Of a DNA stretch of 64,000 bases, positions 8,011 to 16,900 are shown piece after piece. Source of the stretch: Actinocorallia sp. API 0066 (GTDB lineage Bacteria; Actinomycetota; Actinomycetes; Streptosporangiales; Streptosporangiaceae); assembly GCF_020991275.1 (NCBI RefSeq), contig NZ_JAJLQY010000001.1, positions 186,001-250,000 of the forward strand. The letters run 5' to 3'. Every line of letters begins with the position of its first letter. Within the stretch, counting starts at the first letter, position 1. Made by a program: the position numbers and the translations under genes. Below the pieces are notes generated by a model, which worked only from the letters and a program-made list of their open reading frames with translations, was not told the origin of the DNA and searched no databases.

Positions 8011-8426
8011 AACAGCCCTCCGTCGGGAGCAACTCCCTTACAACAGGATAATAACGACCATTCGCGCATTGAGTTCGCCGCAAGCTGGTGCGGTAGCCCA
8101 GCCCGGCCGTCGGTTCGTCAATGGACACGTGATCCGCTGCCGTATCCTTTGCGGACACGCCGGAGACTTGGTGGAATATGAGCCGTCAATGGCCGGATCG
8201 GGTCGCCACCCGAAGAATATTGACCGGACAAGTCGCCGAATGGTAGGCCGGATAACGTCACGCTCAGTTCTGATCGGCTCTTGCGCCGTTTACCCGGATG
8301 ACGAATCGTGTTCAATGACGAGACGTCCGGATGGCCGCGTCGATATTCGGGAAGAGCTGGTACGGAACGGCGTGGATGCCTTGCGCGGCGTCCGGCGGAA
8401 CTGCAAACGCGGACAACCCGTGTCCG
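8011..8426 (-). promoter_or_regulatory. Long promoter region of the SARP gene
   Basis: 416 bp without a convincing gene and richer in A/T than its surroundings. On the minus strand a TATTAT -10-like hexamer lies at 8053-8048 with a weak GAACTC 17 bp upstream. No copy of the GGTTA heptamer pair was found, so autoregulation by the SARP is not evident. The length suggests input from other regulators. Confidence 0.4.
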
Positions 8427-9512
8427 CTATTGCGCCGACTGAATTGTCACCCTCGGTGTCGCCCGGCCCGGCGCGGCGAAAGCGGCGAGCGCCGCCCCCT
8501 CGGCCTCGACGGCTTCCGTCTCGATTGCGGACAGGCCCACGAAGGGCGTCACGGACACCGACCCCCCGGCCTCGCTCCACACCCCGCGGACGAACCCGTC
8601 GACGAGAAAGGTGCCCTTGACGATGCCGTTCTTCGCCACGACCGCGGGCACGTGCGCGGCGTCGATGATCCGGGCGCGGTCCGCATGGGACAGGATCGCG
8701 CTGTCGTACTCGGCGAGGAACCGAACCGGCGCGGGCGCGTCCTCGGCCGGCAGCGTCGCGTCCGGCAGGTCGTACAGGACGCGTCCCGCCTCGTCCCGGT
8801 AGGTGCGCAGATCCAGGCCCGCGACGACCTCTGCGAGCCCGCCCAGGCCCGACCACTTCTGCATGTCGGCGACCGACGCGGGCCCGTACGCGGCCAGGTA
8901 GCGCCGCAGCGCCGCACCCACCTGGGCGGGCCGTTCCAGCGGCCTGTCCAGCCAGTCCTCGATGGCCGTCCAGGCGGGCTGGGCGCTCTTGCCCCACACC
9001 CCGCGCGGCGGCGTCTGCAGCACCGGGACGACGAACTGGGCGATCCGCGCCAGCTCGGCCGGCTTGCACTGCGGCCACGCCGCGGCGAGGTGCGCGCCGA
9101 GCTCCTTGGCGCCGCGCGGCTCCTTCAGGTACTCGCGCGCGGCGGCGGCGAGCGCCCCCAGGTCGTCGATCTTCTTCAGCTCGGCGGCCCGCCCCGGGTT
9201 TCCGGTCAGCTGCCTGTCGATGACGGGCGCGACCGCCGGGCGCAGCGCGAGGCAGTCGTCGGCCGTCACCAGGTGGACGGTGCACCGCATGAGCGTCGCC
9301 CGCACCACCTCCCTGTTCACCAGCAGTTCGACAAGCCGTTCCGGCGCGAAATCCGCGACCCGCGACCACAACGCGAAATACGGCGGCATAGGTTGCTGTG
9401 ACTGGAGCCCGAACAGATGCCGAACAGCTTCCCCCACCCCCACCGATGCCCGCTCATCAAGAAGCTGCCGCCGCAGAAACGCCCGATTCAAGACCCGCCG
9501 ACTCAGTGCCAT
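8427..9512 (-). CDS. AlkZ/AlkX-like winged-helix DNA glycosylase family protein (HTH_42)
   Basis: 361-residue protein of the PF06224 family. Members have three tandem winged-helix domains; Streptomyces AlkZ unhooks interstrand crosslinks and is the resistance enzyme for azinomycin. The family catalytic QxQ motif is visible in GLQSQQP near residue 36, followed by RATLMRCTVHLV and the mid-protein RYLAAYGPASVADMQKWSGL. Paralogues are common in actinomycetes as general alkyl-repair enzymes. Its position beside the SARP end of the cluster allows a self-protection role against a DNA-reactive product, but it is equally likely to be an unrelated neighbour. The ribosome site is weak (TTGGGGT). Confidence 0.85.
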   Translation of the reverse strand: MALSRRVLNRAFLRRQLLDERASVGVGEAVRHLFGLQSQQPMPPYFALWSRVADFAPERLVELLVNREVVRATLMRCTVHLVTADDCLALRPAVAPVIDRQLTGNPGRAAELKKIDDLGALAAAAREYLKEPRGAKELGAHLAAAWPQCKPAELARIAQFVVPVLQTPPRGVWGKSAQPAWTAIEDWLDRPLERPAQVGAALRRYLAAYGPASVADMQKWSGLGGLAEVVAGLDLRTYRDEAGRVLYDLPDATLPAEDAPAPVRFLAEYDSAILSHADRARIIDAAHVPAVVAKNGIVKGTFLVDGFVRGVWSEAGGSVSVTPFVGLSAIETEAVEAEGAALAAFAAPGRATPRVTIQSAQ

Positions 9513-9687
9513 ACCCCAACGCTAACCATCCCCACCCACCCCACCTCCCAAACCACTCAACCGTGACCCACATCACATCCACCCAATTCCCCACCCACCT
9601 TGCCAAAGTCAATAACCCCGTCAACCTGACCGCAACCGGCCATCCCCGCATAGGTGACGGTTTTGGGTTGCAAGTCGCCGTGCGGAC

Positions 9688-10392
9688 CTACCGCCGGGCC
9701 AGTCGGCGCAGCCATTCCCGCAGGAGGGCGGTCTCGGGCTCCGTGAGGATCTCGCCTGCGGCCGGGAGGACCGCGTCGAGGGTGAGTGCCCGTGCGGCGA
9801 CGTCGCCGGTGGAGTCGGTGGGGACTTCGGCTCCTACGAGGATCGCGGAGAGTACGGCGTCGCGGACGCGTGGGGACAGCTCGTTCAGGGCGGGGTCGTC
9901 GCGGCGTGCGATCAGCCGCAGGGTCACGCCGATGGCCGCGGACTGGATCATGTGCGCGGCGACGTCGGCGGGCACCCGGAGCGCGCCGGTCGCGGCGACC
10001 CGTCGCATCGCCGCGAGGAGTGCCTGGTAGGCGGCCTTGGCCGGTGGCGAGGTGTCACCGCTGGCGGTGTTGGCGTACATGAGCACGTAGAGGTGTGGTC
10101 GCTCGCGCCCGAAGGCGACGTGGTTGTCCCAGCCGACCTGGAGGTCTTCGAACACGTTCCCGGTGCTGGCGTGGGCTTGGTGCTTGCTGGCGAGGTAGCG
10201 CTCGAATCCGTAGCTCGCGAGGGCGTCCAGAAGACCTCGCTTGTCACCGAACAGGCGGTAGAGCGTCGGTTGCTGAACGCCCGCGCCGGCGGCGACGGCG
10301 CGCGTGGAGACCGCCTCGTCCCCGCCGCCCTCCAGGAGTTCGAGACCCACCTGGAGGATCCGGTCGCGCACCGCCGTCTTCTCGTCCGCCAT
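9688..10392 (-). CDS. TetR-family transcriptional repressor
   Basis: 234 residues. The N-terminal HTH (residues 8-55: RILQVGLELLEGGG, STRAVAAGAGVQQPTLYRLFGDK) is a typical TetR DNA-binding domain. The C-terminal half is a helical ligand-binding domain of the TetR_C type. It is divergent from the DoxX-family gene across about 100 bp containing three CCGATA-type half-sites, so it most likely represses itself and that gene. Confidence 0.93.
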   Translation of the reverse strand: MADEKTAVRDRILQVGLELLEGGGDEAVSTRAVAAGAGVQQPTLYRLFGDKRGLLDALASYGFERYLASKHQAHASTGNVFEDLQVGWDNHVAFGRERPHLYVLMYANTASGDTSPPAKAAYQALLAAMRRVAATGALRVPADVAAHMIQSAAIGVTLRLIARRDDPALNELSPRVRDAVLSAILVGAEVPTDSTGDVAARALTLDAVLPAAGEILTEPETALLREWLRRLARR

Positions 10393-10409
10393 GTATCAAT
10401 GCTAACGAA

Positions 10410-10472
10410 TATCGGCTATCAGTATTGCAGGGGGTTCGGATCGCCGATAACATCATATGCGAATCACCGATA
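10410..10472. promoter_or_regulatory. Putative operator between tetR and doxX
   Basis: The hexamer CCGATA occurs at 10444-10449 and 10467-10472, and in inverted form (TATCGG) at 10410-10415, within the shared divergent promoter. The two direct copies lie in the longer octamer CCGATAAC. Likely binding sites for the adjacent TetR protein. Confidence 0.45.
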
Positions 10473-10489
10473 ACACGGAGGTGTGCCCC

Positions 10490-10984
10490 ATGGACAGGTT
10501 GCGTTATCTCGCGGAGCAGTTCCCCAGTGCGAACGACACGGGCCTTCTTGTGCTCCGCGTCGCCGTCGCCGTGATCTTCGTCGTGCACGGATACGGGGAC
10601 ATCTCCCAGCCCGGAGGCGTCACCTCGAACGTCGGCAACTACCAGGGCGCCGGGATCCCCCTGGCCGCGCTGACGGCCCCGTTCGCGGCCATCGTGCAGT
10701 TCTTCGGCGGCATCCTGCTCGTCGCCGGCCTGCTGAGCCGGGCGATCTGCGCCGGTCTGGCCGTGGTGATGGTCGGCGCGCTGGTCTTCGTGCACGCCGG
10801 CGAGTCGATCCCGATCGGTCCCGACGGAAGCGGCTCCGGCTTCGCCCTGATCATGGGGGCGGCCTCCTTCGCGCTCCTGCTGGCCGGCCCCGGCCGATTC
10901 AGCGCCGACTACGCGATCGCACAACGCTTCGCCGGCTCCCTGCGCCCGGTGACGACGGCGACCATCCGGAAGCACGCCGCCTGA
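10490..10984 (+). CDS. DoxX-family inner-membrane protein
   Basis: 164 residues with four predicted membrane helices (about 20-38, 58-80, 84-104, 118-138), the size and layout of DoxX proteins. Family signatures include VFVVHGYGDI-like sequence in helix 1 and PFAAIVQFFGGILLVAGLLSR. The start at 10490 has GGAGG 8 nt upstream; an in-frame ATG at 10457 would begin inside the operator. DoxX proteins have been linked to redox or thiol stress. Control by the divergent TetR gene is inferred from the shared intergenic repeats. Confidence 0.85.
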   Translation: MDRLRYLAEQFPSANDTGLLVLRVAVAVIFVVHGYGDISQPGGVTSNVGNYQGAGIPLAALTAPFAAIVQFFGGILLVAGLLSRAICAGLAVVMVGALVFVHAGESIPIGPDGSGSGFALIMGAASFALLLAGPGRFSADYAIAQRFAGSLRPVTTATIRKHAA

Positions 10985-11137
10985 ACCCCACCCGTCGACC
11001 CCACCCATGATCTGCGAGCAGACCGGCGTCCCAGCCGAGCTGGGCGCCTCCCTCGCCTACGGCGGCTGCGCACATGATCATGGTTGGGGTGACGGTGAGC
11101 GCCCCTCCTGGCCGTCGGCGAACCTGGGCGGCGGCCG

Positions 11138-12133
11138 CTACCGCCAGGGGTCGAGGGCGTGCTTGCCCCGGGTCTGGCGGGCTTCGAGCCGCTGGAGCAC
11201 CGACGGACCCTGGGCTAGGGGGTGGACCTCAGGGGCGCCGGGCGGGTAGACGCCCTGGGCGATCAGGGACTCCAGCTCGGTGAGGAGTTCGGCGAACATG
11301 GTGGGGGCGTGGGTCGCGAGCGCAAGGATGTGCAGCCCCTTGACCTGGACTCGGTGGGTGAACAGCAGGTCGTGCGTGGACAGGTCGGCGTGGCCGGAGG
11401 CGGCGCCGTACACGACGATGCTGCCGGTGACGGGACGGGTGACGGCGAGGCTGGCGGCGAAGGTCGCCCGGCCCACGGATTCCAGGACGAGGTCGACGGG
11501 GCCGGTGCGGCGGAGGATCTCTTCGTCCAGGGCGGGGTGGGCGCTGTCGATCACGTGGTCGGCGCCGAGGTCCTTGACGGTGTCATGCTTGGCGGGTGAG
11601 GCGGTGGCGATCACGCGTGCGCCGTAGTGGCGGGCGAGCCGCAGCGCGGCCTGGCCCACGCCTCCGGCCGCGGCGTGGATGAGGACGACCTCGCCCGCGG
11701 CCAGCCGACCGAGCGGCTTCAACGCCGCCAGGGCGGTCGCCCAGTTCAGGACGAGCCCGAGGGACTGGGCGTCGGTCCAGCCCGTGGGAACGGGGAGCAC
11801 GCCGTCGGCGGGCATGGCCATGTATTGGGCGAAGGCCCCCGACCCGACCCCGACCACGTGGGTGCCCAACGGTAGGAGGGCCTCTGCCCCAGGACCGTGG
11901 GCCACGATCTCACCGGCGGCCTCGAAGCCGGCGGTGTAGGGGGCCTCGGGGCCGCCTTCGTAGGTGCCGAGGGTCTGCATGACGTCCGCGAAGTTGACCC
12001 CCGCCGCCCCGACGCGGATCAGGTACTCCCCGGCGCTCGGAGTGGGCACGCGGTGGTCGTTGACGAGGGTCAGGTCCTTCGGCCCCTGGTGGGACACCTG
12101 GACCAGGGCGCGTGTCGGCTCGTTGTGGTTCAT
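11138..12133 (-). CDS. Zinc-independent quinone oxidoreductase (MDR family)
   Basis: 331-residue medium-chain reductase of the NADPH:quinone oxidoreductase type. The GroES-like domain begins GAAGVNFADVMQTLG, and the NADPH-binding motif is AAAGGVGQAALRLARHYGARVIATAS (shown here in part: AAAGGVGQAALRLA). The catalytic and structural zinc ligands of alcohol dehydrogenases are absent. It lies directly downstream of a MerR gene on the same strand, with a MerR-type promoter in the gap, so it is probably induced by a reactive small molecule sensed by that regulator. Confidence 0.92.
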   Translation of the reverse strand: MNHNEPTRALVQVSHQGPKDLTLVNDHRVPTPSAGEYLIRVGAAGVNFADVMQTLGTYEGGPEAPYTAGFEAAGEIVAHGPGAEALLPLGTHVVGVGSGAFAQYMAMPADGVLPVPTGWTDAQSLGLVLNWATALAALKPLGRLAAGEVVLIHAAAGGVGQAALRLARHYGARVIATASPAKHDTVKDLGADHVIDSAHPALDEEILRRTGPVDLVLESVGRATFAASLAVTRPVTGSIVVYGAASGHADLSTHDLLFTHRVQVKGLHILALATHAPTMFAELLTELESLIAQGVYPPGAPEVHPLAQGPSVLQRLEARQTRGKHALDPWR

Positions 12134-12143
12134 GCGGCAGACC

Positions 12144-12174
12144 GTAAAACCCTGACGTGTGTGTCAAGGTCAAG
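12144..12174 (-). promoter_or_regulatory. MerR-type promoter with 19-bp spacer
   Basis: On the minus strand TTGACC (12174-12169) and TTTTAC (12149-12144) are separated by 19 bp, the over-long spacer typical of MerR-activated promoters. An imperfect inverted repeat (CCTTGAC ... GTCAGG) lies within it. It drives the quinone oxidoreductase. Confidence 0.65.
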
Positions 12175-12547
12175 GCACCCGGTCGGGCCGGGCCGCCGCC
12201 AGGTAGGCGTCGAGGGCGGCCTGCCGCTCGGCGAGCCCGGCGATGCGCTCGGCGAGGCGGTCGCGGTAACTCTGCACCTGCGCCAGGAACTCGGCGCAGA
12301 CCCCGTCCTGGGACGTGACATAGGGCAGCACCTCCTTCACCAGCCGGACCGGAAGCCCCGCGTCCAGCAACGCGCGAACGAGACGGACGCGCTCGATCGT
12401 CGACTGGCAGTAGTCCCGATACCCGTTAGCCGACCGTCCAGAGACGATCAGCCCCTCCTCCTCGTAGTACCGCAGCGACCGTGCACTAACCCCGCTGACC
12501 CTGGCAGCTTCACTGATCCTCACACCCACTAAACCCCCGAACCCCAC
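12170..12547 (-). CDS. MerR-family transcriptional regulator
   Basis: 125 residues. The HTH with wing is unmistakable: VRISEAARVSGVSARSLRYY, then EEGLIVSGRSANGYRDY. The C-terminal half is a coiled coil (RDRLAERIAGLAERQAALDAY) for dimerisation. It has one Cys in the linker and no metal-binding Cys set, so an organic or redox signal is more likely than a metal. The GTG at 12547 has AGGAAG 5 nt upstream; a GTG at 12523 would also give a standard MerR N-terminus. It probably controls the downstream oxidoreductase through the promoter at 12144-12174. Confidence 0.92.
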   Translation of the reverse strand: MGFGGLVGVRISEAARVSGVSARSLRYYEEEGLIVSGRSANGYRDYCQSTIERVRLVRALLDAGLPVRLVKEVLPYVTSQDGVCAEFLAQVQSYRDRLAERIAGLAERQAALDAYLAAARPDRVP

Positions 12548-12575
12548 CCAATCTTCCTAAAGCCCCCCAAACACC

Positions 12576-12610
12576 AAAAAGGCCCCAGAGCCAGAAGCTC
12601 TGAGACCTTT
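12576..12610 (-). terminator. Probable ancestral tRNA-Ala terminator, now displaced
   Basis: On the minus strand a hairpin with CAGAGC/GCTCTG core (12586-12602), extended by AAAGG/CCTTT, is followed by a T run (12580-12576). It lies just downstream of the duplicated tRNA 3' end at 12648-12692, which suggests it terminated the tRNA-Ala transcript before the element inserted. Confidence 0.6.
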
Positions 12611-12647
12611 CGCCCCTACCGGGTGCCGCTTCACGCCAACACCCCAA

Positions 12648-12692
12648 GGTGGAGATGAGGGGATTCGAACCCCTGACCCCTTCGATGCGAAC
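12648..12692. repeat. Attachment-site repeat (distal att), copy of the tRNA-Ala 3' half
   Basis: These 45 bp are identical to 18652-18696, the 3' half of the tRNA-Ala gene from the anticodon loop through the T-arm and acceptor strand. Identity stops sharply at both ends. It is a direct repeat in the same orientation, as left by a tyrosine recombinase integrating into a tRNA gene. It is not itself a complete tRNA. Confidence 0.93.
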
Positions 12693-12932
12693 ACCCAGAG
12701 CTACCAGACCGTTTCCCCAGCTCAGAGCCATGATCGCAGGTTGGCCCAAGCATGATGCCCGCATCTGACCGCGCCTGACCGCATCTGAGCCCTCCTCCCA
12801 GCGACTCACCGCACCGCCACTGCCCACGGTTTCGCTCTCATCGTCCGAGCTATACCCACCACCATCACCCACACGGTGTGGCCTCTACGACCCTGATTCA
12901 CTTGCGCTCGTAACCCGTGACGCTGACTTTCA

Positions 12933-13283
12933 TCAGCGCCCCGGGTCACGAATTTCACCAGCATTCAGCCGACGGCCATGCACGATCGGATCAAGGCTGT
13001 CGGCGAGCGCAAGCCCGAAAGCAACCCACGGATCTGGCTCTTCCCCAGGCACACTGCTCGCTTCCAAGGCACGGCAGAATTCACGGATGCCGGCTGCTTT
13101 CCTCCAGTCCTCCCACGCCTGCTCGAACACCCAGCAACGACGGATCGCCAACGCCTCGAAAGCGACTTCCTGCCGCCGATCCCATCTCCTACTTCCAGAA
13201 TTAGATCGCGTCTTCGTCACCGCCTGCAGCGAGCACCCATCCGCGCGGCACGGGGACCATCCTGGAGGCGACGACTGGTCCAT
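12933..13283 (-). CDS. Hypothetical protein fragment, possibly a degraded gene
   Basis: Short minus-strand frame of 116 residues. The last 90 residues look like genuine soluble helical protein (WDRRQEVAFEALAIRRCWVF, then WRKAAGIREFCRALEAS and DPWVAFGLALADSLDPI), a style I associate with C-termini of uncharacterised actinobacterial island proteins. The first 25 residues look non-coding, so this is probably the 3' remnant of a longer gene lost by decay. No ribosome site was found. I do not recognise a function. A spurious frame cannot be excluded. Confidence 0.3.
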   Translation of the reverse strand: MDQSSPPGWSPCRADGCSLQAVTKTRSNSGSRRWDRRQEVAFEALAIRRCWVFEQAWEDWRKAAGIREFCRALEASSVPGEEPDPWVAFGLALADSLDPIVHGRRLNAGEIRDPGR

Positions 13284-13558
13284 CTCACATCATCGACGGC
13301 GATGGCCGTCGAACCGATCGGTGAGCACCCAGTGATCGTCGATATGAAGGATGGCTCTTCGCCTCACAACTCGGCGACACTCCACAATCCGCATAGATGT
13401 TGATCACCTCGCGCAAGGTGGCTTCGCGCCAGAGTGAAGCAACGACAGTCCGCCCCGGTCCGGCATTCCACTCCTCCGTGATGATCTAGATCCAATGTGC
13501 AGGAATCGAAAATTCCCAACATCGCCTACATAAGCTGAGATCAGGAACGCATCTAGGG
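13284..13558. other. Non-coding or decayed stretch ahead of the cargo operon
   Basis: No supported gene. Frames here are short and of unusual composition. The last 60 bp, before the membrane-protein start, are A/T-rich for this genome (around gatgatctagatcc and catcgcctacataagc) and probably hold the promoter of the two-gene operon. I could not place convincing -35/-10 hexamers. Confidence 0.35.
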
Positions 13559-13930
13559 GTGAAGATCTTGCTTACCTGGATTCCACACCGCACCTCCCAA
13601 CTGCTGACGGCCGTCACCTTCGTGGTGGCCACCACGCTCTCAGCACTCGTCAATGTGTGGACAGAAGGCTGGGCGTGGCCGGTTGGTGTCGGGATCGTGG
13701 TCCTGGTCGTCTGCCAGATCCTGACGGAAATCGTCCGTGCCGGAGACACGTCCGAGGGTCCGCCACCAAGCCCGCCGTTGCACGTGGAGCAGGTGTTTCG
13801 AGACGTCAGTGACAGTGAGGTCAGCGGTATTGCCCGCGATCACGTGGGCGGTGCCGTCGACGTGCGGCAACGCTTCCAGAACGTAAGCGGCTCGCGGGTT
13901 GTCGGGGTCAGCGAGGTTGATCGAATATGA
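13559..13930 (+). CDS. Small two-helix membrane protein with repeated beta-arch-like C-terminal motif
   Basis: 123 residues from the GTG at 13559; a TTG at 13568 with AGGGGTG better spaced upstream is an equally good start. Two hydrophobic helices (about residues 15-34 and 38-58) form a hairpin, followed by a Pro-rich linker (EGPPPSPPL). The cytosolic tail contains two related 16-residue units: VEQVFRDVSDSEVSGI (76-91) and VRQRFQNVSGSRVVGV (102-117). A similar QSISGDVHGSSITGI segment occurs inside the ATPase encoded next, whose ATG overlaps this stop (ATGA). The design, membrane hairpin plus short beta-prone repeat shared with a STAND ATPase, suggests a membrane-acting effector engaged by the ATPase through homotypic contacts. 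That role is inference; no family is recognised. Confidence 0.7.
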   Translation: MKILLTWIPHRTSQLLTAVTFVVATTLSALVNVWTEGWAWPVGVGIVVLVVCQILTEIVRAGDTSEGPPPSPPLHVEQVFRDVSDSEVSGIARDHVGGAVDVRQRFQNVSGSRVVGVSEVDRI

Positions 13931-16900
13931 AGGATTCGGTCAGCAGCGGCATCCCCGCCGAACTGACTGCGCCGTCGGACGAGTTCGTAGTGTCCGCAGC
14001 CCTATTCGACCGGATCGCCGAGCGCCACGCCCTAGGCAGCCCTCTCCTGTTGCTCGTGGCAGAACCCGGATTCGGCAAGACGTCGATCGCCATGCGGCTG
14101 GTCCAGATCTCGCTCGGCTCCTGCCCGACTGCGCACGGCTTCACACCAGGCTGGATTCACGCCTGGCATTTCTGTCAAGCCCGCCGTTATGAGTCGCTGA
14201 ACCCACGAGCCGTCCTAGAACGTCTGGCCTCCCAGCTCTGCAAGACCGTGCCCGGCTACGCCGAGCAGATCGCACACGGAGATGACATCAGTGTCACCGT
14301 TACGCAATCCATCTCCGGGGACGTCCACGGCTCCTCCATCACAGGCATCGGAAGCCTCGTCCTGCCCGCCACCGATCTGCGACGGCTCCTGCACGACTAC
14401 TTCCGGAAGCCGCTGGCCCATCTGGACCGGACCGTGACGATCCTCATAGACGCGATCGATGAGTGCGACGAACAGAACGATGCAGCATCCTCTCTCGCTT
14501 GGCTGCTCTCGACCATCCAGAACGACCCGATTCCACAACTCCGTCTCATAGCGACCACCCGAACCGGTGCTACCGCCCGCCGCTTCACCGATGGCCACAT
14601 GGCCCTGGCGGAGATCCCGTCCTCCCATACCGGCGATGTACGCCACTACGCGCTGCGCCGCCTCAGGGAGACCGGCGTCCCTGATTCCGAGCTCCTGGCC
14701 AACCGGATCAGTGACGCGGCGAACGGCAACTTCCTCTACGCCGTCTGCGCGGTCGGTCAGTGCATCAGCGAGCCAGCTCATCGCCTGGGCTCCCTGCCTT
14801 CCGGGCTCGCCGAGCTCTACCGCGAGTTCTTGTCCCGCAGGATCGCCGCCGACGCCGATCGGTGGCGCGGCACGGTCCGGCCCATCCTCGGGTTGCTCGT
14901 ACAGAGCAGAGGCGAGGGCTTCACCCGCCGGCAACTGACCACGATCTCGGGACTCGCGCCCTCCGCGGTCGATGAGGCTTTGGACCTGTGCTCCCCTTAT
15001 CTGTCCGGCGAAGGCGACGGCCCCTTCCTCCCCCATCACGAGGCGCTGCGGAACTACCTCCGGACTTCACCAGAGCACCGTATCTATCCGCTGGAGGCGA
15101 CCCGCCGCATCGTGAACGCCCTGACGGCGGGGCGGATGGAGCCTCATGCCATCGCTCATCTGCTGGGCTACCTGGCCGACTATCGTCAGGCAGCAGAACA
15201 CGAGGAAATCGATGACGTCGTCCAAGTCACCGAGAAGACGGTCACAGACCCCACCTTTCTGCGAGCGCGGCTGGCCGCATCCGGTGTCGATTCTCTCTCG
15301 GCGGAAGTCGGGGCACTACGCAAGATCTTCAAGGAGAGCCTCCTTCTCGAGACCATTCATGGCGCCCTCACCCAGCAAGCGCACAACCTGCGGTCCCGGC
15401 TCGCAAGACGGCGGCCCGGCCTCACGCTCACGCAGCTCCAATACGGGTGCGCCAACTTCGGAGTTCCTGACCTGATAACAGGTTGTCCCGCTGAGGACGA
15501 GCCAACGCTTCGGGCCGAGTGGAGTGCGCCCCGTGAGGGCACCTGGCTGCTGGCACACACCCTGGCCCAGCCCGGAACCGGTTTCGGCGAGCTGGCTCTG
15601 TCTCCCGATGAGAAGCTTGTCGCGGTCAACAGATTCAAAGGCGTCGACCTCTGCGACACCGTGACCGGGGCCTTGATACAGAGCTTCTCCAGTAGTGACC
15701 ACAGGGTCTGGGGCATCGGTTTCAGCGAAGACGGTCGCCGTGTGCTGGCCATGCTAGAAGGCCGGAATGTCGTGGCGTGGGACATCAACACCCGGGAGCA
15801 AGTCCTCGCGACTCCCGAGGACTTGCTCGCCCTCCCTTGGAAAGTGCCACCGGCCATCCCCTTCTACATTGACGCCCAGAAGGATTCCGATGACGGTCCG
15901 ATCGCCGCGATCACTCCGGATGGACGTTACGCAGTCGTCTTGTGCAAGGAGCGGAAGACAGGGTTTATCGCGGTCTGGGACCTGCGTCGCCGCGAGATCA
16001 TCGGCACTTTCTTCGCCGATGCGGTCACTGCGCTGGCGATCACGGCCGATGCTCGCTTGGTCATCGTCGGTGAGATCACGCGAGGCGTCTATGCCATAGC
16101 GCCACCACCTGGAATCGGGCGCACCACTCGCCAAGGTCACCGCTGGCCGGTCGAAGCGATCGCGCTCAGCGGTGATCGCGCGGTGTCCGTCGGGAGAGAT
16201 GGAACGACCATAGTGTGGGCCGTTTCATCCGGCCACCCCGAGCTCATCCTCCCCGGACCGCACGCCGATTCGGTCGGCCTCACGCCCGACGGGGCCTGCC
16301 ACGTCGTAGCGAGGAACCATGACCTCGACATCTTCGAATTGGGCCTGCGGCTGGTCGTTCGCAGGCTGATGGTGGAGGGCGTCCCCGCCGATGAGCAGTG
16401 GGAATCCCGTGACGGAGCGCGCGAATCAGAGCTGCCCCCCATAGGATTCGACCCACCGTACCCTGAGCGAAGGCCGGTCCGTTTCTACGTCGACGCCGAC
16501 CGTCACTGGAGCACGATCGCCATGGACGTCTCCCCCGATGGCCGCTTCGCCGTCACTGGCACCACCCATGGCGTGCTTCGCGTCTGGGATCTGGACACAG
16601 GGGATCTCCACCGCGAGTTCACCAGAGACGGCTGTTTCATCCCTGCCGTGAAGTTCGCGGCGGAGGGAAAAACCGTCGTGACCGTGTCTCGGACTGGCGG
16701 GCTTTACCTCCCGGACCTGGTCTCCGTCGACAGATGGTCCATCTCGTCCGGCGACCGGATCGAGCGGCTCTGGCCGCCCGCCTCGGGGGCCTTCCACGAG
16801 ATACCTTGCGGCGAAGCGGCCGCGATCAGCCGTGACGGCCGATTCCTGGCCATGGAGGGGGAGAACGGGATGGTCGTCGTGCACGATCTTCTGATTCGTC

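Noticed and set aside
12648-12692. A second tRNA-Ala gene
   Set aside because: Only the 3' half is present; the 5' acceptor strand and D-arm are missing. It is an attachment-site copy.
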